Assembly (NCBI RefSeq): GCF_002920895.1
Contig: NZ_PQVG01000002.1
Coordinates: forward strand, 248,001 to 312,000
Length of the DNA: 64,000 nucleotides
Direction: 5' to 3'
Origin: Flavobacterium alvei
Lineage (GTDB): Bacteria; Bacteroidota; Bacteroidia; Flavobacteriales; Flavobacteriaceae
Shown one piece after another: positions 19,072-27,386 of the stretch. The notes below the pieces were generated by a model. That model saw only the letters and a list, made by a program, of their open reading frames with translations, was not told the DNA's origin and made no database searches. A program made the translations under genes and the position numbers. How positions within the stretch are numbered: the stretch's first letter is position 1; the number at the start of each line of letters is the position of its first letter.

Positions 19072-21819
19072 TTAGTTTTTATAAATTTTAGTTGCCCCTT
19101 GTTTTCCATCGATTTTATAACGAACAATATAAACACCTGATTTCAATTCGTTTAAATCAAGTTCCTTTGTTGATTTAGTTTGATACATCTTTTGACCTAA
19201 AAGATTGAAAATTTCTATGCTTTCAAGATTTCCGTTGACTTTTAAACTCCCATTAACTAAAAACACTTTTTCCTCTAAACCTAAAGAAGTACTGTTTACG
19301 GTAATTGAACCTGTGCCTGAAAACAAACCCGGGTGCGTGGTTGCATTATAAACTCCATCGGCAAATTGAACACCATTTAATGTGAATTTTTTAACCGCTA
19401 CTGCAACGTTCAATACCGCCGAAGCCGTTCCGGTTATGTTCATATTTAATTCATCGCCAGCACACTTTGCGTGATTAAAAAGGGCTTTATTAATCGACGC
19501 AAGGCTAATCAATCCTTTTCCGAAAGCATTTTCAACAGTTCCATTGATTTGAGTAGATGCTCCAACGGTTGTTGCGGCTGCTGTTAAATCCCATATTCCA
19601 GTAAAATTACTGTTATCACCACCAAGTTTAACAGTATTAGCAGTTAGTGGGCCATTGCTTCTATTGTTTGATACTTTTACCTTGTAACTACCCGTAAAAG
19701 TTCCAGGCAAATCCATAGTGCTACCTGCCGTATTAGCACTACTCATAAATAATGTAATATCGCCATTCAAAATAACATTTGCCTTCAAATAAAAACCAGT
19801 ACCGCTTGTAGCATAATTAATTGAGGTGCCTTGCTCCATTCTAACAGGGCCTTTACACTCGGCCGAAGTTGAGGTGGTTCTTAATAAGATATATTTACCA
19901 TTACTCAAATACATATCTCCTTTAAAATTTGCCGCAATAGCTTCGATATAATTATCTTTTACGGTTACTTTTTCACCTAATTCTGGCAACAACGCTGGTG
20001 AATAATGAGCCGGATTATCCCAGTTTCTATTAGCAGTTCCTCCAACAAAATTAAATTGGCTTGGTCTTCCAATAATTATTTTTCCTGTACCGCTAATGGT
20101 TGTTGGATTGGTAGTTGCATCATATATTCCTAATGGTTTCAAAACACCATCAACATACCATTCACTAATTGTTATGTCTTGATTAAGTACTAACAATGCC
20201 GCTCCTTCGGTATAAAGTGGGGTTTTGGGCTGAATGGCATTGCTAACGTCTATAGTTAATTTTCCACTGGTTTGAACAGTAATTTTAACTGCATTCCCCA
20301 GAGAATTTGCTATTTTGGCTTGTAAATCTCCATTTGTAATAATTAAATTACCTGTAAAACCTGAATTATTGCCGTTCAATTGACAAATTCCAGTACCTGT
20401 TTTAGTAATTTGATGAACTCCGCTAATTGCTGCAGCAACGCTAAGATTTCCAGTAGTATTGATATTTACTGTTCCTTTAGTTTTAATTGTTCCTGATAAT
20501 GAAGCAGTAGCCGAAGAAGAAATAGTAGCTTGATTTAATGTAAGCAAAGATGCAGTACTATTGGCCGAAACATCTATAGTTGCTCCATTAGTTAAATTCA
20601 AATCTGCTAGAAAACTTCCTCCATTTGCGTCTAGAGTTACGCTACCGTCAACATTGGCTACATTGGCAACTACAGGCACCCCATCTGGGTTCCAATTGTT
20701 TGCTTGAAGCCAACCATTATTAGCCGCTCCTCCATCCCAATTATATACAGTTACTGCTGGAGGAATTGCTGTAGGATCCCAATTGTCTGAACCTTTTAAT
20801 ACTGTTTTAGGTTCATATAAATCCGCTTCAGCTTGATTCAGCATTGCTCTTAGTCCTGCCCAATTGGCTCTTCCACTCATATCGGCACCAGGTCCAGTAT
20901 TCATCCATTCATACAAATGAAGATCAGTACTCGTATCAGAATAATCCATATTCCACTTATCTCCCCAACCTTGTGGATTGATTTGACTAGTCATAGCACA
21001 ATACAACCAAGCTACTTTTGGATAATTATGCCAAGGACGACCCAACCGAATTAGTGCACCCGTACTATTATCTCCAGAACTTGGACTATTAGGATCGTAA
21101 GTTAAATTACATTTATAGAATACAAATCCATAAGTTTGAGCAATTCCAGTAGAAGGGGCTGTAATCCATCCACCTCCATAACTTCTAATTTCACATTCGT
21201 TAAAAACAGCTACTCCACTACCATAAATATAATCTGTACGTCCGGTAATCAAGCAGGATTTAAAATAGGCACGAGAAGTTTCTGCCATCCAAAAATAAAT
21301 AGTGTCCTGATAAGCAGTTATATCACAGTTAACAAATACATTTCGGTCTGACTGAATGGTAAGAGCTTGCGCCTGACCTACATTTCCTGCTGTATTTCTT
21401 ATGGTCATATTTTCAGCTCTAAAATCATTAGCCATTATAGTAAGCGTTCCCGCTGTTCTCACTAAATCTGAATTACTACTCCAAAGTGCCACTTTAGCAT
21501 CTGGACATAAACCATCTCCACCATCATTACAGTTATAAATGTCATACGAAATAATGGTTTCTGTTCTGCTCTCACCAATTAAAGTAATATTGGTTTTGTT
21601 GGCAGGAATGATTAATTTTTCCTTGTCATACAATCCCTTTTTAACATAAATAATAGTAGGTGTACCAGCAGGAACAGCATTAAATGCAGCTTGGATGGAA
21701 GTAAAATCCCCTGTTCCATTAATATCTACCACAATATCTGGAGTGAAACTTTGTGCTTTAGAGTGATTAAATGATAATAATCCTATAATTAAAAGGACTA
21801 AAAAGTTGAGTTTTTTCAT
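19072..21819 (-). CDS. CE8 pectin methylesterase with long T9SS tail
   Basis: A 915-residue exported protein. Signal peptide 1-22. Residues ~25-345 are a right-handed beta-helix pectinesterase: oxyanion Gln in VGQAQALTIQ, general acid Asp in ITAYQDTIYF, nucleophile Asp in GRTDYIYGSG, and the Arg-Trp pair in RLGRPWHNYP. It demethylates homogalacturonan. The remaining ~560 residues are not esterase. They are beta-rich, with two related end motifs, YDATTNPTTISGTGKI and YNATTHPGLFSGTGSI, suggesting duplicated passenger-like modules. A type A T9SS sorting domain ends the protein (FNLLGQKMYQTK to GATKIYKN). Middle gene of the three-gene esterase operon. Confidence 0.92.
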   Translation of the reverse strand: MKKLNFLVLLIIGLLSFNHSKAQSFTPDIVVDINGTGDFTSIQAAFNAVPAGTPTIIYVKKGLYDKEKLIIPANKTNITLIGESRTETIISYDIYNCNDGGDGLCPDAKVALWSSNSDLVRTAGTLTIMANDFRAENMTIRNTAGNVGQAQALTIQSDRNVFVNCDITAYQDTIYFWMAETSRAYFKSCLITGRTDYIYGSGVAVFNECEIRSYGGGWITAPSTGIAQTYGFVFYKCNLTYDPNSPSSGDNSTGALIRLGRPWHNYPKVAWLYCAMTSQINPQGWGDKWNMDYSDTSTDLHLYEWMNTGPGADMSGRANWAGLRAMLNQAEADLYEPKTVLKGSDNWDPTAIPPAVTVYNWDGGAANNGWLQANNWNPDGVPVVANVANVDGSVTLDANGGSFLADLNLTNGATIDVSANSTASLLTLNQATISSSATASLSGTIKTKGTVNINTTGNLSVAAAISGVHQITKTGTGICQLNGNNSGFTGNLIITNGDLQAKIANSLGNAVKITVQTSGKLTIDVSNAIQPKTPLYTEGAALLVLNQDITISEWYVDGVLKPLGIYDATTNPTTISGTGKIIIGRPSQFNFVGGTANRNWDNPAHYSPALLPELGEKVTVKDNYIEAIAANFKGDMYLSNGKYILLRTTSTSAECKGPVRMEQGTSINYATSGTGFYLKANVILNGDITLFMSSANTAGSTMDLPGTFTGSYKVKVSNNRSNGPLTANTVKLGGDNSNFTGIWDLTAAATTVGASTQINGTVENAFGKGLISLASINKALFNHAKCAGDELNMNITGTASAVLNVAVAVKKFTLNGVQFADGVYNATTHPGLFSGTGSITVNSTSLGLEEKVFLVNGSLKVNGNLESIEIFNLLGQKMYQTKSTKELDLNELKSGVYIVRYKIDGKQGATKIYKN

Positions 21820-21862
21820 AGAATGGTTGGTTTGGTTAATTTTTTATTTTGAATTAAATTGG

Positions 21863-22666
21863 TTAATTGAGTTGTAATTTCTGCATGCCTTCAAAGACTA
21901 ATCTAGCAACCTCTTTAGCTCCCTCGGGTTGAAAATGAGTATTATCTTTTTGACCATCAGGATAAGCTTCATATACTCCTGCTGGTAAATTCATAAAGTA
22001 TTTTTCAGTCACATAGTCTTTGCCTTTTTTAGTAAAAAAATCTCTAGATAGTTGGTTTAAGTCTATTAATGGTACTTTCATTTCCTCAGCAACATCTTTA
22101 GGTGCTTTGTCATAGTCGCCGTGTACATCATTCAATACTCCGTTTTCCCATGGATAATTTCGGGCAACAGGTGTTAGAATAATAGGTAAAGCCCCTTTTT
22201 CTCTGGTTTGAGAAACAAACAATCTTAAAAATTCTTTATAGCCTTCAACATCTACATAGCGTTCAGTTTTTTCTTTGGAAGCATCATTATGACCAAATTG
22301 CATAATAACCACATCTCCTTTTTTTAGATTTTCATAAACAGCTCTCCAGCGTCCTTCTTGAAAAAAAGTTCGTGTACTTCTACCTCCACGAGCTCTATCA
22401 TCGACAAAAACACTATTCTTTTTGATGACGTTTTCAATTTTATACAAACTGTCGGAACTCATAAATGGCTGAAAAACTTGTCCCCAACCAGTAACCGGAT
22501 ATCGTACTTTCATATAGTCCTTACCCGGTTCGTAATTCTTACTATAATCTGCCATCGTCGAATCGCCTATTAAATAGACAGTAGTGACCTTCTTTTTTGA
22601 ATTAAATGCACATAATGCAAAAAATAATAGAGCTAAAAGAATACCCCTTTTTGTTTGTAATTTCAT
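21863..22666 (-). CDS. CE12 rhamnogalacturonan acetylesterase
   Basis: A 267-residue single-domain SGNH esterase with N-terminal signal peptide (1-21). All four blocks are visible: nucleophile Ser in LIGDSTMADY, Gly in RARGGRSTRTFF, Asn in MQFGHND, and the Asp/His pair in DNTHFQPEGA. This is the compact CE12 form that deacetylates rhamnogalacturonan in the periplasm. It is the first gene of the esterase operon. The second, T9SS-borne CE12 enzyme encoded downstream suggests de-acetylation both at the cell surface and after import. Confidence 0.93.
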   Translation of the reverse strand: MKLQTKRGILLALLFFALCAFNSKKKVTTVYLIGDSTMADYSKNYEPGKDYMKVRYPVTGWGQVFQPFMSSDSLYKIENVIKKNSVFVDDRARGGRSTRTFFQEGRWRAVYENLKKGDVVIMQFGHNDASKEKTERYVDVEGYKEFLRLFVSQTREKGALPIILTPVARNYPWENGVLNDVHGDYDKAPKDVAEEMKVPLIDLNQLSRDFFTKKGKDYVTEKYFMNLPAGVYEAYPDGQKDNTHFQPEGAKEVARLVFEGMQKLQLN

Positions 22667-22739
22667 AAATTAAAATCCTAAATATTGCTTTGTTTCAGTC
22701 AAACTATTTTGTGTTATTGAAATAAAAAAAAATAGTCTT

Positions 22740-22747
22740 CAAAAGTA
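22740..22747 (-). promoter_or_regulatory. -7 box of the pectin-esterase operon
   Basis: Reads TACTTTTG on the reverse strand, a perfect TAnnTTTG match. It predicts a leader of about 70 nt before the ATG at 22666. The tandem repeat at 22771-22810 begins about 23 bp upstream. Confidence 0.5.
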
Positions 22748-22770
22748 TTTCAATAAAAAAACAATGCCTA

Positions 22771-22810
22771 TTAAATTTTGGTCAATTCCTTTTAAATTTT
22801 GGTCAATACC
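22771..22810 (-). promoter_or_regulatory. Tandem 19-bp direct repeat, candidate HTCS operator
   Basis: Two copies, 22771-22789 and 22792-22810, are identical except for one base and have a 21-bp period (two helical turns). Each contains TTTTGGTCAAT. They lie immediately upstream of the operon's -7 box, where an AraC-type activator would bind as a tandem dimer. Assignment to the HTCS encoded at the end of the locus is inference. Confidence 0.6.
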
Positions 22811-23141
22811 CGAATTTACTAGGATTAAACTTGAAGTATTCTGTTTTAAAATGTATATTATTATACAATCAATTAAAAAAAGATGATTAAAATAGATAAA
22901 ATACAATTTCTAAAATGTCGTGATAATTTAAAGAATAGTTAAAATGCAACAATCAAAATATTGCATCCAATAGCCTTTTAGAGGGTATGGCTTTTGATTA
23001 TTTCCTTCAAGAAGTTTTTGAAGGTTAGTATAAAAACCCGTTTAGGATTTGTAATTAAAAAAAAAGGATTTATTATAATTGATCTTATGATAAATCAATT
23101 TTTTCGAACTTTTAAACTTAAAATAATGATGTTAAAAAAAA

Positions 23142-23855
23142 CTATAAATGAATTTTATTGAAAAAGGGAACTTTGTAACTTTCACTAATAGGCAAACGTC
23201 TATCAGCAATAATTACTTTGTTTTTTTGAATGGATTTAATGTGTTCTAAATTGATAATATAGGAACGATGAATTCTAGAAAATCCTTTTGATGCCAATGC
23301 ATTTTCTAATTTTATCAAACTCATCAAGGTTAATACATATTTGCCATCTGTAGTATAAATTTTGACATAATCTTTCAATCCTTCGACGAATAAAATATCA
23401 GAATAATTGATTTTGACATTTTCATATTCGGCTCTAACAAACATAAAATTATTGGTTTCCTCAGCAATAGTGGCTGGAATTGCAGCAGGTACAACATCTA
23501 TTGGCGAAAAAACATGCTCAGCTCGAACTACAGCTTTTAAAAATCGATTGAACGGAATAGGCTTTATCAAATAATCGACAGCACCAAAATCAAATCCTTC
23601 GACAGCATAATTAGAATAGGCGGTTGTAAAAATAATTAATGGCTTTTTATCAATAGCTTTAATAAAATCGATACCCGAAAAATGAGGCATTTCTATATCC
23701 AAAAAAATCAAATCGACTTCGGTTTTATTGATTACTGAAATAGCATCAATCGCATTGTTAAAAGTGTTTACTAGTTCTAATGAATCTATTTTACTAACGA
23801 AATCTTTGAGTAAATCAACTGCTAATGGTTCGTCATCAATAATTATACATTTCAT
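23142..23855 (-). CDS. LytTR response regulator
   Basis: A 237-residue transcription factor: a receiver domain (1-120) with acidic pocket Asp7/Asp8, phospho-acceptor Asp53 in LIFLDIEMP, Thr in FTTAYS and Lys in LIKPI, then a LytTR DNA-binding domain (~135-237; FVEGLKDYVKIYT, FSRIHRSYIINLEHI). It is the last gene of a five-gene operon, 16 bp after its kinase. It probably controls its own locus and perhaps the divergent DUF4270 operon. LytTR sites are short and degenerate, and I could not place one with confidence. Confidence 0.93.
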   Translation of the reverse strand: MKCIIIDDEPLAVDLLKDFVSKIDSLELVNTFNNAIDAISVINKTEVDLIFLDIEMPHFSGIDFIKAIDKKPLIIFTTAYSNYAVEGFDFGAVDYLIKPIPFNRFLKAVVRAEHVFSPIDVVPAAIPATIAEETNNFMFVRAEYENVKINYSDILFVEGLKDYVKIYTTDGKYVLTLMSLIKLENALASKGFSRIHRSYIINLEHIKSIQKNKVIIADRRLPISESYKVPFFNKIHL

Positions 23856-23871
23856 ATCGAGCTACTTATTT

Positions 23872-24960
23872 TTAATTAATTGATGTTTGAATTTGGTCTA
23901 ATTTGAGATTCAAATGTACCGAATAATTTTGGTCTTTTTGTTCGATACTAAGCGTATGCGAATCGGGATATAATAATTTCAATCGGTTTTTAATATTACT
24001 GATTCCAATGCCTGAATTTTCGGGATCAGGAACATTATTCTCCACTCTATTTTCTACCCAAAAATCTAAAGTATTATCCTCGATTTGAATTTTGATTTTC
24101 ACGCGAGTATTTCCTTTATAATCAGTTCCGTATTTGAATGCGTTTTCTATAAACGAAATCAGCAACAAGGGTTCGATATACTTATTCTTGGTCTCGCCGT
24201 GAATGTTTACGTAGATATTTTCGACATTATTCAACCGTAGTTTTTGTAATTCGATATAATTCTGGATGTAATTGATTTCTTTTTCTAACAAAACCGTCTT
24301 ATTATCCGTTTCATACAGCATATAGCGCATTAATTCAGATAAAGTTACAATGGCTTCGGGAACCAAATCGGATTTTTTGTGAGCCAAAGAATAAATACTA
24401 TTCAAGGTATTGAACAAAAAATGAGGATTGGTTTGTTTTCTCAAATAAATAAGTTCGGCGGTTGTCCGTTGTGACTCCACAAACATTTTATGCTGTTGAT
24501 TATTAAAATACTCCGATAAAATCCTGATAATAGTACTTATAGCTATAATAGAAAGATAGAAAAATGCGGGCATAATTCTAAAAAAAAGAGGCTTGTTTTT
24601 GTGAAATATTTTGTTCTCTAGAATTTCCTTGCCGTTTGCATCAAACATTTTAGGACGAGGAAGATCACGGAATTCTGGCATTAAATAATAGCTTCTAAAA
24701 AACACAAAAAGGGCTATCAAAAAAATTATTATTGCACAAAATTCAACATGTTTTTTTTGCAAAAGCATATTGGGAACAAAATAGTAATAGTTCAAATAAA
24801 AGAGTACGATGCCAGTCGCCCATTGTACAAAAAAATCATTCCCAATCTTAAATGGACTTTCGTAAAACTGCATTAAAGAAGCGAGTATGAAAAAAAACCA
24901 AATAAAAACATGTAAGATTATTTGGTTTTTGGAAATATTTTTGGTCGATACTAAATTCAT
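23872..24960 (-). CDS. LytS/YehU-type sensor histidine kinase
   Basis: A 362-residue membrane kinase with four predicted transmembrane helices (~15-33, 44-64, 72-91, 127-147) and almost no periplasmic loop, so it senses within or near the membrane. The His_kinase domain carries phospho-acceptor His180 in QTNPHFLFNTLNSIY. The HATPase shows the N-box SFIENAFKYG and the G-box GIGISNIKNRL. Its start codon abuts the stop of the DUF4907 gene, and it is followed by the cognate LytTR regulator. Both partners look intact. Confidence 0.93.
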   Translation of the reverse strand: MNLVSTKNISKNQIILHVFIWFFFILASLMQFYESPFKIGNDFFVQWATGIVLFYLNYYYFVPNMLLQKKHVEFCAIIIFLIALFVFFRSYYLMPEFRDLPRPKMFDANGKEILENKIFHKNKPLFFRIMPAFFYLSIIAISTIIRILSEYFNNQQHKMFVESQRTTAELIYLRKQTNPHFLFNTLNSIYSLAHKKSDLVPEAIVTLSELMRYMLYETDNKTVLLEKEINYIQNYIELQKLRLNNVENIYVNIHGETKNKYIEPLLLISFIENAFKYGTDYKGNTRVKIKIQIEDNTLDFWVENRVENNVPDPENSGIGISNIKNRLKLLYPDSHTLSIEQKDQNYSVHLNLKLDQIQTSIN

Positions 24961-25251
24961 TTAAAGAGCTATTTTTAATAAAATTAAATCTTTTTTTGCA
25001 ATCGTGGGAGATAAATTTTGTTTTATTCTATCTCGTACTAAGTTACCCACTTTCATTGCATCAGCTTCGCTCTTGAAACTCATTTGTTTGGAGACCGTTG
25101 GAATCACCGTTTGCCTGATCACAATTTTATCATTTATGGCAATGGTGTATCCCCAACCGTTATTACTTTTGAATGATCTTACGAGATATTGTTCTTTATT
25201 TTCACAAGAAATGAAGAGCAAAAAAAACACAACTATTTTTATGAATTTCAT
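24961..25251 (-). CDS. DUF4907 lipoprotein
   Basis: A 96-residue lipoprotein. ATG at 25251 is the natural start: it gives the lipobox signal FFLLFISC with lipidated Cys16. An upstream extension would run into the Kelch gene and has no signal character. The mature part matches DUF4907: NGWGYTIAINDKIVIRQTVIP, then SEADAMKVGNLVRDRI and a short C-terminal helix. The function is unknown. It lies between a Kelch-propeller lipoprotein gene and a membrane kinase gene, with zero spacing to the latter, so it may be an accessory sensor subunit. Confidence 0.82.
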   Translation of the reverse strand: MKFIKIVVFFLLFISCENKEQYLVRSFKSNNGWGYTIAINDKIVIRQTVIPTVSKQMSFKSEADAMKVGNLVRDRIKQNLSPTIAKKDLILLKIAL

Positions 25252-25268
25252 TTGATTATATATTATTA

Positions 25269-25288
25269 CCCACGATTTAAACCGTGGG
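25269..25288. repeat. Short palindrome between Kelch and DUF4907 genes
   Basis: CCCACG at 25269-25274 pairs with CGTGGG at 25283-25288 across an AT-rich, nearly palindromic centre. There is no T-tract. It could be an mRNA-processing or attenuating hairpin, or a small dispersed repeat. Confidence 0.5.
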
Positions 25289-25303
25289 CAATGGTCAAAA
25301 AAA

Positions 25304-26308
25304 TTAATCATTATCGACTTGCTCGTCATTAGGCAAAAACTCCCATAAATCGTCAAAATAACTGGTTCCTGAACGACCTAGCATAATAAATCCTCTATTG
25401 TTGATGGCCAATCCAACTGCGTCAATTCTTCCAGAAGCTTCTAAAGATGTTTTCTCTGTCCATAAATCTGTTCCTGGATTGTATTGCCAAATTGTTGTTG
25501 AATTATCACCACAAACGACATAACCTAGATTATTCAATACAAAACTGCTTGCATTTGCTCTAAGAATTTGATAATCTTCATTATATTCGTTGTCGTCATC
25601 GTCGTCAGTTGCTTTATCTATATCTCTCTTTTTAGTCCAAACTTCAGTGGCTCCATTAAATTCCCAAAAATCATATTGCAAAACATTATTACTTGTTCCA
25701 GTAGCTAGATAAGCTTTGTCATTAATTACAAAAACAGTTGCATTCCTTCTTTTATTTCCACCAAAACCAGAAGAAAGTGTCCAAGCATTGGTAGTTGGAT
25801 TGTATTGATAAAAATCTTTCAAATAATTTCCGTCATAACCCGTTCCGAAATAAGCTTTATCTGCCACCTGAAAACCAACAGCTCCATATCTTGCTGTACC
25901 AGCAAAATCGGCTTTTTGTGTCCAAGTATTGGTCGTTGGGTCATATTCATAAAAATCCTTAAGACGGCTTGAACCATCATATCCAAGTCCTACATAGCCT
26001 TTGCCACCCAGTTCAAATGCCGAAGCAGCACTTCGTTTCACCCCAATAAAATCGGCTTTTTGTTCCCAATAATCACCATCAGAATTATAAGCCCATAAAT
26101 CGTTTAGGTAAACATCGCCTGTATATCCTGTTGCAACGTAAGCATAATTCCCAATTACAAAACTAGCCGAACTAGATCGAGCTGGCCCATCAAAAGACGA
26201 TTTTTTAATCCAATTCCCTACTAATTCAACAGTGTCATCAGAATTACTGCAACTCACAAAGAATAGTGCTATTAGAATTGTAGCCAATGCCTTTTTTAAT
26301 TTAATCAT
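25304..26308 (-). CDS. Kelch-propeller lipoprotein
   Basis: A 334-residue lipoprotein with lipobox FFVSC (Cys20). The SNSDD after the cysteine resembles the acidic lipoprotein export signal of Flavobacteriia, so surface display is likely. The mature part is a beta-propeller of about six Kelch-type blades, each with a YVATGYTGD/LNDLWAYN or YFGTGYDGN/LKDFYQYNPTTNAWT pattern. An acidic insert around residue 231 (DDDDDNEYNED) sits in one blade. Such propellers bind ligands or proteins; no catalytic site is evident and a galactose-oxidase function is not supported. Second gene of the five-gene operon, 11 bp after the beta-barrel gene. Confidence 0.85.
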   Translation of the reverse strand: MIKLKKALATILIALFFVSCSNSDDTVELVGNWIKKSSFDGPARSSSASFVIGNYAYVATGYTGDVYLNDLWAYNSDGDYWEQKADFIGVKRSAASAFELGGKGYVGLGYDGSSRLKDFYEYDPTTNTWTQKADFAGTARYGAVGFQVADKAYFGTGYDGNYLKDFYQYNPTTNAWTLSSGFGGNKRRNATVFVINDKAYLATGTSNNVLQYDFWEFNGATEVWTKKRDIDKATDDDDDNEYNEDYQILRANASSFVLNNLGYVVCGDNSTTIWQYNPGTDLWTEKTSLEASGRIDAVGLAINNRGFIMLGRSGTSYFDDLWEFLPNDEQVDND

Positions 26309-26319
26309 AATGTATTGTT

Positions 26320-27159
26320 TTAATGTTTATATTTAATTGTTATGCCCAAATTGAACCCGTCTTTCATATTAAAATCGGTTGTAGTATTGTAATCGTTATC
26401 CAACAAAAGATAGTTTCGATTGAAATCATATCCTGCTTTTAAATTCACAAACCAATTGCCTTCCATATTTCTTTCATATTCAAATGAAGTGGTTTGCTGA
26501 AAAAAACTAGATTTCGTACTATTCGAAGAAAAAGTTTTCGAAGCTTCGTCTAAATTGTATACACTTCCGTTAAAAATATTTTTTATATAAAAAGCATTTC
26601 TAGCATTATTCGAATATTTAATTTTTGTTTCTGGAAATCCAATACTGAAATTAATTTTTTCGTTATATTGATAATTATATGTAAAAACCGGCAGTATCAT
26701 TGGTTTTCCAAAAACCACATTTCTGTTTACTCCTAAATTGATGCTAGAATTATTATTCCATTTATAATCAAAATTGAATCCTCCAAGCCAATCAATATCA
26801 TTCCATTCCAAATTGTTTTCACTAGCTACAAAAGGCTCTATTTCAAAATTAAATTGCGTTTTTTCACTCTTTAAATAACTAAAAGTAAACTTATTACTCA
26901 TTTGATTGTATTTGGATAAAGAATTCAAAACATTGGTATTGAAATAATTAATTTCCTTTGAATTAAGCGTAAGTTCATTGGCAATTTTCAAATTAGAATG
27001 CACTATTTTACTATAATCAATTCCAAAATTGAGGTCATTAATCTTTATCGTTTCGGTTGGTTGTGTGTTTACTCCAAAATCTATCGAATACTTATTTTGT
27101 GCTCTGAGATTACAAATTATGAATAAAAACATCCATTTTACTGCTTTACTTATCTTCAT
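26320..27159 (-). CDS. Predicted outer-membrane beta-barrel protein (DUF6268-like)
   Basis: A 279-residue protein with signal peptide (1-20, ending CNLRAQ). It contains repeated alternating hydrophobic/polar strands typical of a 10-14-strand barrel (KFTFSYLKSEKTQFNFEIEP, NFDYKWNNNSSINLGVNRN), ending with GFNLGITIKYKH, whose final aromatic/basic residues suit BAM recognition. It resembles DUF6268-type outer-membrane proteins but the match is weak. It is the first gene of the operon leading to the Kelch and DUF4907 lipoproteins and the LytS/LytTR pair, and is divergent from the DUF4270 operon. Confidence 0.65.
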   Translation of the reverse strand: MKISKAVKWMFLFIICNLRAQNKYSIDFGVNTQPTETIKINDLNFGIDYSKIVHSNLKIANELTLNSKEINYFNTNVLNSLSKYNQMSNKFTFSYLKSEKTQFNFEIEPFVASENNLEWNDIDWLGGFNFDYKWNNNSSINLGVNRNVVFGKPMILPVFTYNYQYNEKINFSIGFPETKIKYSNNARNAFYIKNIFNGSVYNLDEASKTFSSNSTKSSFFQQTTSFEYERNMEGNWFVNLKAGYDFNRNYLLLDNDYNTTTDFNMKDGFNLGITIKYKH

Positions 27160-27366
27160 TATTTTAATATTGGAACAAATCTATTTCGATTTCAAATCAT
27201 AAAAAAAGAATATATATAGACACCCATTTTTGATAGATGAATGGGTAGAAATGGTCGTTAAACACCTAATTTATTGATATAATCCCGTTGTAGTGTTTTA
27301 TCCGAAATTAGTAGATAGAATCAGGCTACTAGTATATATTATAGTTCAAAATACAAGTGCTCCCAT

Positions 27367-27374
27367 TAGATTTG
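27367..27374 (+). promoter_or_regulatory. -7 box of the DUF4270 operon in the divergent region
   Basis: TAGATTTG matches TAnnTTTG, 12 bp before the ATG at 27387. The 227-bp divergent region also holds a small inverted repeat (27222-27228 with 27240-27246), which could be a regulator site shared by both operons. No clear box was seen for the leftward operon. Confidence 0.45.
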
Positions 27375-27386
27375 TGAAAAAAAATC

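Larger units (their letters stand above)
22667..23141. other. 475-bp intergenic region upstream of the esterase operon
   Basis: No gene is visible. The left part carries the operon's probable promoter and a tandem operator-like repeat (separate entries). The middle holds a short hairpin, 23004-23010 with 23018-23024. The rest is AT-rich and unremarkable. The LytTR-regulator gene on the right is transcribed towards this region, but no clear T-tract terminator was found for it. Confidence 0.6.

Noticed and set aside
19071-19136. N-terminal extension of the T9SS CE12 enzyme
   Set aside because: It would overlap the CE8 gene's end and place a signal peptide 22 residues inside; ATG 19070 gives a normal signal peptide.
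25252-25356. 35-residue extension of the DUF4907 protein
   Set aside because: It overlaps the Kelch gene's end and would bury the lipobox signal; ATG 25251 gives a clean lipoprotein.
25304-26308. Galactose oxidase
   Set aside because: Kelch blades are present, but no copper ligands or Tyr-Cys cofactor pattern could be identified.
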